DNA from: Climacteris rufus
Taxonomy: Eukaryota > Chordata > Aves > Passeriformes > Climacteridae
Assembly: GCA_013398175.1 (NCBI GenBank)
Contig: VZRZ01004928.1
Location: forward strand, 726,861 to 790,860
Reading direction: 5' to 3'
Length of the DNA stretch: 64,000 nucleotides
In this document: positions 54,002-64,000 of the stretch, piece after piece
Layout of the letters: every line of letters begins with the position of its first letter
How positions within the stretch are numbered: the first letter of the stretch is position 1
Made by a program: the position numbers and the translations under genes
The notes under the pieces: model-generated
Database searches by the model: none
What the model saw: only the letters and a program-made list of their open reading frames with translations
Told to the model about the DNA's origin: nothing

Positions 54002-55787
54002 CAACCACAAAACCAATTTGAAACCTTAAAGCACTACTGGTATAACTGTCCTTAACAGCTCTCTCTTCTGACTCCCTCTTAAAACAAATATATAAATAAC
54101 CAAACTCCAAAGGGAGTCAAATAACAAAGTTCTGTGCTCCATGCTGTCACTCCCAGAGCTCTTAACTCTGCTAATGAAGCAGAACTGCCAGTGTTTCATG
54201 ACAAGCTTCTTCAACATTTCATATCTATTCACAGCTATTTTTCATATGCTTATTTTTCACTTTCAATCTCTAAAGTGAGAGGGATAGGACACAACATGCA
54301 TAAGTAACTTAAGAATACAGTCCAACTCTGTCTACAGTACTGGATGCAGTAATAACTGAAAAATCCAGCATGCACATCCAAAGCTAGCTAACTTACAGGT
54401 ACTAACTAAAAATGGAAACAAAACAACTTTCCCTTGACTAAATGAAATTAATTGCCAGAAGCAAATACTACACAGCAAATACTTCAGTTCTTGTCCACTC
54501 CTTGTTTCCCCCCCAGCCACCGACTCTCCTGTGTGCATTAAACAACCTTCAAATATTGTTCGTCTTTTCATCATTCAGAATATGAAGACAAATATATCTG
54601 GCTTAGGGATGCACTCATCCTGGACCAGCAACATAACTATGCAACTCTTATCTGCAGGGATCAACTTCAGAAACAAATTATATGCTCCCTAAATCTTTGA
54701 CCTTTTTTTTACAGTCAGAAATACCACTTGCAATAAAGTTGGAATTAAAATATTATTTCAGTGACAGCATTACTTCAGTAAAATGTCGCTTCTTCCGTAT
54801 TGAACTAAGAAGCAACAAACTTTTTATCTCCTTGCACAAATGCCATTTCTTTGTTGCAACAGCAAGAGCTAGTGCCAACAACTGTTTATCACAAGTTTCA
54901 GTACAGAAAATAAACTTACCTTCACCAAGAACAGTCAGCTGGGTAATAACACCTTCAGACTATCATTTAGCAAATTTAACTGTTGGTTAAAGTTTTCTAG
55001 GATGCAATAACAGAAAGGTATGTGCATTGGGAAGGGCATGTTTACCTTTCAATCGAGCTGGGTATCAGCCCATAACAGTTTCACTTACTGGGATACAAGT
55101 ATGGCAGTTGTTTTTCTCATATCAGACTGTTTTGATTTTCACATTCATAGTCAATTGCCTGTTTCCGAAACTCAGTTTGAGTATGAGCCAAATAAAAAAA
55201 TCAAAATTATTTTACTCCACCCAGTCTTTATAGACTTTCCTCTGCAATGTCCTTCTGCCCTCCAGCACGCTACTTTGGATACACTCAAGTACTGGAAATG
55301 AGATTCCAGCTTTCAGAGGCTAGCATTAAAAAAACAATGCACAGTACAGCCTGATCCTAAGAGGGTATGAGGTTCATTACATTAGAGGAAAAATAAAATA
55401 TTCTACTCTAAAGGCAAACACATGCATCAGTGATGAGAAGTCTCAAAGCCTCCACACCTCAAGGTGAAGAGCACCTTCTGAGCTTTGTGTCTTATAAATG
55501 AATGATTACCCTTTCAAGATCTTATATTGAATGAGATTCATCTCTGCCAGATTTCAGCCCACAACTTCTTCCCTGTCTTCTGCTCTATAGACAATTCCTT
55601 CTGCTCTAATCAGCTTCAGGTTTCTTATTTAACAAAATCATTTTAAAGGCCATTTTTTTAATCGCACCATGAATAGAGACATACACTCCAAAAGGCTCTT
55701 GCTTGCAGGCTGTTCAAATTTCCATTAACTGTTTTATCATTCTTCCTTCATCCTCCTAAGCAGAAAGTTTCAACATTTACAACTGCA

Positions 55788-55835
55788 AACAAACCAACAA
55801 AACAAAAAAAAACAAAACAAAACAAAAACAACCCA
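55788..55835 (+). repeat. A-rich low-complexity tract
   Basis: Made of AACAAA and AAAAC units with only A and C over most of its length. A similar composition recurs at 58266-58348 and 61882-61936. Confidence 0.85.
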
Positions 55836-57257
55836 CCCAAGGAGGCAACTGAACGGGACTGTGAAGAAATGGGCAATTTCCCTGTGTTATTTGCTATCTC
55901 AGCTGAAGCTGGGAGAAATTACAAGGATTGACAATACCCCTTTCCTGGTTCAGTTTAGCATATTTTGAGCTAACTCAGCTGTTTTTATACAGACTAAGGT
56001 CAAGAAGCATTCATGGAGTTTTCCATAGGCTCTGCTATCAAATGTAATGCAATACATTGTCTCTGCAGTCTGGATGTGGGGAACACAGACAACACAAGCA
56101 ATTATTAAGGAAATAAAATTGCTTCAGTTACTGCCCCTGTGCTGTGTTACAAATTGGGTGTAGTGTCTTTATATAATAAAAAAAAAAATCAGAAAATCCC
56201 TAAAACATGAACCACTAAGGAGTGATATTTGAAAGATGCTGCAGTTCAAGTTCTACAAACTACAACCCAGTTACTTCAGAAATAAAGTATGGTTAAAAAG
56301 TCAGAAGATTTTCATAAAGCACGTAAGATGTTCTGCTTGCACCCTCACGGATACCAAAGAGACAAGACTACTTAACAAGTTTTGTCAAGTTGGGATACAG
56401 TTTCAAATCACAGCTAAGAGGATCTGACAATCTCCTTCCTCTCACTTCCTCCCTTGCACAAGTAGTAAATTTTTTCCTAAATTTTTAGGGATTCTGCTCA
56501 GTGATCTAAAGCAGCAGAAAGTTTTCTTTTGTGTGGGCAGAAAGGAAGGATAGGCTTTATGCAGGAAGGGAACTCCCTGCAGGGGCTCACCACTGGGTGG
56601 GGAAAACAGCAGATCAAGACAAAAGAAATGACATCTGAGGCTTGGGAGAAGGCAAGAGGTGGGTCCATCCTTTTCAGCAGTCTACAACCATCAGATTCAT
56701 CTTGCTGCAACAGAGACTGCTAAACAGAAAAGAAACTGGGATGCTCCTATAAAATACTCTGAAGTTTTGTTTGAGTTCTTGAGCAGAACGTCAACTCCTG
56801 GCCTCTCAAAAAAAGCAAGCAGGTCGACAGGCAGGAAATACTCTCTAAAAGACAGTGCTTTGGATATGTGGTATGGGAACACGTGCCCCTTGGCTTCTAC
56901 CAGCCTTGGAGAAACTTAACACTGATACCTGCTGTGGAACATAGAGACTCACATAAATTTTGCTCAAATAAAATACACCCTGGTTCATTTATGCTTTCTT
57001 TTCTGATAATTTTATTTCTGGTTTTTAATCCAGAACTGGACACCTGCCTTACTGGAATTATTCACACATTTAATTTTTTTAAGCAAATCACCATTTAAAG
57101 GGAGTTTGGATTAATCTGACATATCTAGGGTGTTTTCTCTTCCCCAAAGATAAGTAATCCAGCTTTAGCAGCTTTTCAGACAAGCAATTTCATCCTTTAT
57201 ATCTAGGAGTCCAGAAGCTGGAACACACTATCATTTAAGGGACAGGAGTTGATCTGA

Positions 57258-57334
57258 AGATCAACTATATTGTCATATAGCAATATATGATAAACTATAT
57301 GTCATATACGATCAACTATATTGTCATATAGCAA
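57258..57334. repeat. Imperfect AT-rich tandem repeat, 51-bp period
   Basis: A 25-bp word, GATCAACTATATTGTCATAT followed by AGCAA, occurs at 57259-57283 and again at 57310-57334. A decayed copy (ATAAACTATATGTCATATA) lies between them at about 57290. Expansion of an AT-rich unit is the likely origin. Confidence 0.88.
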
Positions 57335-58021
57335 GCTCAAGGAGGAAGCTGAACCTGCAGGATCTGAACAATTTTTTGACCCGGCTCAAGCACTAGGAGA
57401 CAGATCCCATGATTTCACATATTTGCATAATGATACAGGCAAGCAACACAGATTACAGGGAAAAAATGGTACATTCATTTTTTATGACTATAGAAAGGGA
57501 AAAATTGGAGTCTTTCAATTTCACCTTTACTGCCTTCACATTCCTTCTACAGTAACAGTGCTCTTAGCCTATTAAAACAGAACAAGTGTCTAAGAATATT
57601 AGATGGAGAGAAAAGTTCACAAAAGCTAAGCAAGACAAAGACAACCTGATGAACATATAACACTGCTGCAACAACTGTATACAGAGACATCCTTCTGTAT
57701 GAAATTTATTAGAACTTCATGCTGCTCTTTATAATAAAATAAAACACTAACTGTAATTCAGAAAAAGCCAGATGAATAGTAGAGGGGAAAGCTTTGTGAA
57801 GAACAGTAGAAAGAAAGCAGGAAAAGAAGCTCCAAGAAGTGTTGGAAAACTTTGAACTGAGAAAGCCACATTCAAATGTGAGAAATGAGAAGGGACAGAA
57901 AGAACAGCTATGACTTTCACTTGGAAATTTTAAGTTCTGTTAGACTGAGACTTTGGGTTCAGATTTTAGTACTAGATAAAACTGAAGTTGTCATGAAGCA
58001 TGCAGGTGCTAAATGGGTCAT

Positions 58022-58069
58022 CAAAACAAGATTAAAATTATCTTGCTAGATTAAAACCATCTTGTTTTG
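58022..58069. repeat. Hairpin-forming repeat beside a CR1 insertion
   Basis: CAAAACAAGAT at 58022-58032 pairs perfectly with ATCTTGTTTTG at 58059-58069. The loop holds a near-direct repeat of AGATTAAAA and ATCTTG words. It ends about 28 bp from the 3' end of the CR1 copy that starts at 58098. Confidence 0.85.
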
Positions 58070-58097
58070 CTGTATTATGGTAAATTCTCTGATTTTC

Positions 58098-58500
58098 ACA
58101 GACAACAGAATAGCTGAGGTAGGATGGGACCTCAGAAAACTGAGTCTAACTACCCCAGATCAAAGCAGGGTCAGCTAGAGGAGACTGCTCAGGTTTACAT
58201 CTGGGATTTTTTTGAGTTTGTCCATAGTTTCTCTGGGCAACCTGTGCTCATTAAATCATCCTCACAGCAAAAAAATCCCCAGACCAAAACAAACAGGCAA
58301 GCAGACCAAAAAAAACCCCAACAAAACAAACAACCAACCCCCCACCCTTTCTTCTGTTTCAATGGTAATTCATTCTGTGGCCTGTCATTGAGTATAGCTG
58401 AGAAGGTTTCAGGGATCTATTTTTTATTCCCCATCTCCAGTCAGGTACTTATTTAATAGGATTCCCCCATGAGCTTTCTCTTCTCCAAACTAACGCACTG
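58098..58500 (-). mobile_element. CR1 LINE copy, minus orientation, split by an A/C-rich tract
   Basis: About 400 bp of antisense CR1. The first block runs from CACAGACAACAGAATAGCTG through GATGGGACCTCAG, AAAGCAGGGTCAGCTAGAG, TCTCTGGGCAACCTGTGC and ATCCTCACAGC. Positions 58266-58348 are then A/C-rich low-complexity sequence. The second block resumes with TTTCTTCTGTTTCAATGG, GGCCTGTCATTGAGTATAGC, TCAGGTACTTATTTAATAGG and ATGAGCTTTCTCTTCTCCA. The order matches CR1 throughout, so it is one copy with an internal expansion or insertion. Its 3' end lies on the left and it is in the same orientation as ZDHHC14. Confidence 0.88.
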
Positions 58501-61500
58501 AAGCAGGTCAGAAGTGAATATTCTATTTTAACAGTGCACTCCAATCTTTGCTACCACACCATGCAACACACTTCATGAATTCATCTACTCCAACTAATGA
58601 TAGAGTTTACTTGCTGTTCCCACACCCAATTCCTCTCCAGCCCTGGAAAGAGTTCAAATCATGCTAAATGATAAAAGTATCTCAAAAATTCTACCTTTTC
58701 CCCACACAGAAGCATTACACGCTTCAGCTTTAAGGAAACCACATTCACAAGAAGCAAGTTTATCACAGAGTTGCAATGCTGGCAAGAGACAAGTCACCAC
58801 TATTCCAGCTGTTACTTTCCTTCATAGTACTTTTAACTGCTCTACCCAGTTCCAAATTACAAACAATTATAACCCTTCCACATACTAACTGAACACCAGA
58901 AAACCTGTTTTGCCAATAAAAGTGTTTATTAAGGAACATGCAGAGATGTGCCATGAAAACCCACACCATGTGCACAAACAAAGCACGCCAGCAAAATTTA
59001 AGTACAGGCTGGTCTGACACTTGCTTCTCTGCTCGGAATTGTGGCATTCATGACCAGTGGGGTGTATCACAAGTGTAATGGACATGTAAGACCAGGACTG
59101 CCATTTCTGGATGTACAGACAGGTCAAAAAAGAGGATATACAAAATTTATCACAATCACAGAAGTTTTGTATTGGTACTCCTTTCGCAAGGAGAGGGCAA
59201 AGGAAAGCTTCCAATTCCTGACCATGTTTTTAATCTACATTATATGTAGCATTATGATGAGTGTTTATGCTAAAATATAACAAATTCAAATGTATCTGTT
59301 CCTTACTCTTAAGAACTGATATATATTGATCATATGTATAGGAAATGTATACTAAAGCTCTCAAATTTATGTCATAGATTCATTCAATGCAATGTAAAAA
59401 TGTTATCTTGCACTTAACTACAACATGAAATTCACAAGCTTCAGATTTTATGTACATCAGCTTCTGAGTTCAGGTTGTTTTCAAATTGACTTTCAGTATC
59501 CTATTTAATTTGTGTTTCATAATTTATTTTTTTTTAAATAAGAGTAAAGCTTATAGAAACAGCTGAACTGACTGCATATTTACCACAACAAATGCACACT
59601 GCCAGTATTTATTGCAGTAAGTAACTTGAGGGGACAGCAGGAGTGGAAAAACATAAAACAAAACCAGCTGTGATCTCATTAGCCAAGCTCATTATGTAAG
59701 ACCTCATTAGCCACCATCCTACAATAATGTGAATAAACCCTATGGACACTGATGAAATGGAAGTGATCAGGGATACAGAATTGTATAATCATATAGCACT
59801 ACAGCACACTGTCAACTTAATAGTTGAAGTTCTAGGATGCATTTGGGTAAGAGCTCCACTAAAGCACACAGCAGAAAGGCCACAGTCAGGCTTTGCAAAT
59901 GCAAACCCCCTTTGCCTACTAACAGTAGGAACAGGATGAACAGGAGTTCAAATACGAACAGATACAACAGGGTAAGGGACAGGGTGTGTGTTACACAAAG
60001 CTGAAACTTGAAAATAACTGCACCATCCTTCCGTAAGTATGTTTTATGTTAGTATCATTTAACACTTCTGCAACATGAGAAATATGAAGAGAATTTCATT
60101 TGGAGCTATTACACATAGCCTTCATCTTGATTTCTCAGTTTCTTTCTTTGATTTGTGAAAAATTTAACCACTTTACAGTTTTGCATTAAGTTCTGAAAAA
60201 GAAATGGGCTGAAATTATATAAAGTTTAATAAACTTTAGGTAGTTCTAGCTGACTTCAGGGGATTTTCCCCTTTCTCCATCAGCTTTGTCACATGAAAGA
60301 TGAACTGAACTGCACTGCTGTGTCAAACCTTTACTGGCAGCCTGGATCTTAAGTGATCATCAGCTACTAAAGTCTCACTTGGAAGAATCATCAGTCCAGA
60401 TAACAAAAATTTGCTAGATAAAGTTGTTCAACGTTTTAAGCAAATTTTCAAAATATTCCAGTATTTTAAGCCAGTGTTGCGGATTTTTTTGACTGGGCGA
60501 TTTTGAAACAATCATGGAGCTTAGACAGTTAAAAATATTCTCAGCTTTCTCCTCTGCTGCAGTAATTTTCACTTTCCCATTAATTACTTCGTGTTTGAAT
60601 GCTACAGTCAACTGTTTAGTGCTGCACTAGAACAGAGAGCCATTTCCATTAGGAACTTTACTTTGCTGGGGTTTTAAACTATATAAAAAGTATAACTTAG
60701 GTGTTAAACTCTACCAAAAAAAAAACCCTAGATGTTTTTTAATAAAATATTTTTCCAGCCAGAAAAAGAAAAAAAAAGTTTGGTTCAAGTTCTTTTCCTT
60801 CTAAAGGAAGGTAATTTCTTGGTCATCCAGATCCACTGATTTACTTTTTTTTGTATGAAATGCCATTTACAATATGATAATGCAACGTGACAGCTATGGA
60901 GAAAATAAATCATGTAGCAACAAAGGTATTTTTTGCATAATTAGTCCAATTTTCAACATGAATGAAAAGAATACTTTACATGAACCTAAACATATAACAT
61001 GATTCCTGAGAAACTAACTTGAGAAAACACCTGAAAAAGACCATCTCTCCTTTAAACCACGTATGAAAATTTCTGCAGGATTGATATGAGAACATTTCCA
61101 GAGATGGCCACATGACAATACCAGTCTTCCAAGAACAGACAAATTTCAATAGTGTAAATCTATTTAACACTATTCTCCCTACACTACATTTTATACTTAT
61201 AACACACATTCATTCAGACAAAGGGGCAACAGTATCTACTCAGGGAAGGACAAAATAAAACAGGACTACAATGCCAATATTAACAACAGAAACTCACACT
61301 TTTGAGTGATGAATTAAGATCGATTTTATCAAACAACCGCCACAAGATTACAAGTCAAAACTCATTCTGGAGACTCGAGATGTACAGAAGTATTATCCAT
61401 TTGTAAATATTTGAAGGTATGTGTGTGTGTATATATGTACAGGTAACAATAACCAAACTACTGAAATTACCTTTTTTCTCCTTCTCTAGCATGGCTATCA

Positions 61501-64000
61501 AATATTCCAGGTAATGATTTACACCTATCTACAAGAATCATGATGAGCCTAGAAATCACCCCCAGCTGTCAGGGATGGAATTTTCCATTTCTCCAAGGGT
61601 TTGGGGTGGCATCAGGCAAAGATGACCACAAATGTACACATTTCACTCTGAAGATGCACATATATTGATGATCCAAAGCTACACAATGATTTCCTCAATG
61701 TCCCAAAAGGCCAAGGTATCTGAGAATTTGACAGCCCATTACAGCACTATTACTCCCCATTTTCATTTCCCTGCACCTCCACAAGGAAAAGGTGAAAATA
61801 TAAGTAGAAAACAAAACAAAAAAATCCCTGTGTTCAAACTTCTCCATGAAACAGTGGATGAAGGCCATCAACTAAGCTGAATACAAAAAAATCTCCAACC
61901 AACAATAACAAACACAAACAAACCCACAAAAAAATAGTCCAAAAGCCTCACAAATACAACAAACCAAACCCTCATATAAGAAAGAAAAAAGTTGTTTAAC
62001 ATCTGTTTTGGAAAATGGGTTAGTGTTACAAAATCATTAAAAATTGCTACAGTTTCAGGGGAACTAAAGAAGACATGACCTCTAAAAACATGAGAGGTTA
62101 TCCTTCCTTCTGTTATCCTCACAGAATTTAACCCTGAAAAATGAAGCATTTAATCATTATCTATTTCCACATAAATGGACCTAGTCTTGAAAAACACAAG
62201 TGCATGACCTAATATGACATGCCATTAGTTCATTTCTGGGTGAAAGGATTATATCATATAATTTATTTCATATTTATATCATACAATTAATTCAAAGCAG
62301 ATTTACAAGTTTAAACTAACATACCTGCTCAGTGAGGTGCTACTTTAAGATCTGGGAGTACAGAACTCTTTTGGCCAGGGGGAAACTTCAGCAGACACAC
62401 ATGCACAGATCACTGGTATACTTAGGGGATTAAGCAAACTCTTTTGTAATGAAGGAAAGAAAAGTCCTTCGTCAAGGAAAAGAAGTATTAGATACACTTT
62501 GTACATGAGAGATATTTGATTCTGACAGGTAAGCTTTTCAGGGCAAATGAGTGCAAAGAATAAACAAGATCTGCTTGGAATGCACACTGTCCTTTAGAAA
62601 TTCATGGTATCATTTGCTCAATACAAAATGTAAACCCTAAAGTTTAGACTTACTGTATTCCATGTCTTTTTCACTAAGTTATCAGAGACGCTTAATATGG
62701 CAAAATGAGGAAATTTAAAAAAAAAACAACTAAGAAAAGTGGGAGAAAATAACACCCACTCAACACTGCATTTGCCTATGTCACTATGCACAATTAGGCA
62801 GCGACTGCCTTCCATGTAGAAAAGGATGTAGTTCTCTAGTTGAACAATAATTTTAGTTTATATACTATCATTTTTGCTTTAAAATCCATTTTGTCATCTT
62901 CACCAGGAAATGCCCTATAAGTTTAGAGCAGTCTTTATCAGCTGAAGTCAGATTGGTAGCACTTTGCTCTAAGTAACTCATAGTTTAAGGACGTGGTCAT
63001 CAAGAGATGCAAGTAACCCACTTAAAGGCAGAGAAGAAAGATAAAGGAGGTTATTAGAAGAACAACATTCCACCTGCTTGGAATACAACCTCATGCTGAG
63101 AGTCCACCTCTTGCAAGAGCAGAAAACACTTGCCATAAGATGACGAGGGTTGTTGATATCACAGTAAAAATGCTCAGCTTACTGACATCAGTGTTTACAC
63201 ATAAAGGTTTGTCACAGTGAGCAGCAAGTTACACCACTTTGCCACAGAAGTTCAATATTGAACAATCTACACAGCATCAGAAAGTGTGACTCATGAATGT
63301 CCTCCAGTCACACTGGTTTTCAAAGTGGGAGGCATGAAGCAGGTTGGCAGCAATGGCAAGAGCATAGAAATCAATGGTTTGTACACACGTATGCACATAA
63401 ACAGACTCAGTTTAAATAATTTTCCAGCATCCATCTTTTGCAAGAAAATGCAATTACACAAATGCTCACAATTTTTTTTAATCAAGTGTTAATTAGCTCA
63501 AAACAAACAAACAAACTAAAAAACCCTCCAGCTTGTTGAATCAGTGCGTCAAATGGTATCAGAAGTGATAGGGCTCTGATTCACATTTACAGAGAAAAAA
63601 GCCGCACTGCTTCAGCCCTTCCAGCATCCTACCATCTGCTTCAACCTTCTTCCAGAGCCACTCACCCTGCAAACGAGTTGACAGAAGAAAACATGACTGT
63701 GCCTGAGTCAATTCAGTTCAGTCGGCATCTTCACTTAAACCCACGTTTCATGGGAAGTTGCATTTGCCTGCCTGAACTGAAGCAGCTCAGGTGCAGACAT
63801 GTTCCCTCCTGCTCCCTGCCCAGCGAGGTCCAGGAGGGAAGGGAGCACCCAGGGGCAGTGGGAACTCACAGTACCAACCCAGTCAAACCCATCTGCCGCT
63901 GCTCTGGAACTCGCCAACTTGTGTGGCCACACAAGATTTGCCACTTAACAACATATATGCTTGTTTCACAAATCCTGCTGTGTTAAGTATGTCATTCAGC
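58501..64000 (-). other. ZDHHC14: ZDHHC14 intron 1, right-edge segment
   Basis: AT-rich intronic DNA with an A-rich tract at 61882-61936 and a short GT/AT run at 61419-61439. It turns modestly GC-richer over the last 400 bp (63590-63950). The ORFs there (63678-63986 plus and 63735-63944 minus) have no recognisable family. The N-terminal exon of ZDHHC14, expected in a large CpG island, is not present, so intron 1 continues past the window. Confidence 0.78.
61419..61439. repeat. (GT)n/(AT)n microsatellite
   Basis: A short alternating run, ATGTGTGTGTGTATATATGT, in intron 1. Confidence 0.85.

Larger units (their letters stand above)
49926..58097 (-). other. ZDHHC14: ZDHHC14 intron 1, segment between second and third CR1 fragments
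   Basis: AT-rich intronic DNA with several small repeat structures annotated separately: 51604-51648, 52560-52575, 57258-57334 and 58022-58069. It also has a 17-A run at 53985-54001 and an A-rich AACAAA-type stretch at 55788-55835. The ORFs (for example 50459-50770 and 54682-54990) match nothing I know. Confidence 0.8.

Noticed and set aside
59780..59805. CR1-tail-like AGAATTGTATAATCATATA
   Set aside because: The flanking sequence does not continue as CR1 in either orientation.
63590..63950. GC-richer end of the window considered as ZDHHC14 exon 1 or its promoter
   Set aside because: CpGs are few and no frame encodes the expected basic N-terminus followed by a first membrane span.

Overview
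This is an AT-rich vertebrate nuclear window, almost certainly from a bird. Two observations point there. Several fragments match the avian form of the CR1 LINE, including one with the typical octamer-like 3' tail at 37640-37790. A short stretch at 23500-23556 resembles the start of an avian ERV-L-type LTR. The species cannot be fixed from the sequence.

The only protein-coding gene I can support is an internal piece of ZDHHC14, a DHHC-family protein S-palmitoyltransferase, on the minus strand. Two coding exons are present: 15546-15706 (called exon 2 here) and 7220-7378 (exon 3). Both have canonical AG/GT borders and their phases join exactly. Together they encode the second transmembrane segment, the DPG motif, the link to the cysteine-rich domain and the first zinc-binding half of that domain. 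The catalytic DHHC exon must lie left of position 1, and the usual first exon, with the N-terminus and first transmembrane segment, must lie right of position 64000.

Layout, left to right: 1-7219 is part of intron 3; 7220-7378 is exon 3; 7379-15545 is intron 2 (8,167 bp); 15546-15706 is exon 2; 15707-64000 is part of intron 1 (more than 48 kb). Intron 1 holds three recognisable CR1 fragments (37640-37790, 49690-49925, 58098-58500), one putative LTR scrap, and a compact CpG-island-like patch at 34559-34755. It also has several small tandem or inverted repeats. The CpG patch is the most interesting feature because it could be an internal promoter or alternative first exon. A minus-strand ORF running out of it reaches a donor-like site whose phase fits exon 2.

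No tRNA, rRNA, CRISPR array or second gene was recognised. The other open reading frames in the introns are short, resemble no family I know, and look like chance ORFs. I found no convincing undescribed biological system. The findings are candidate regulatory, transcript-isoform and repeat-history leads.
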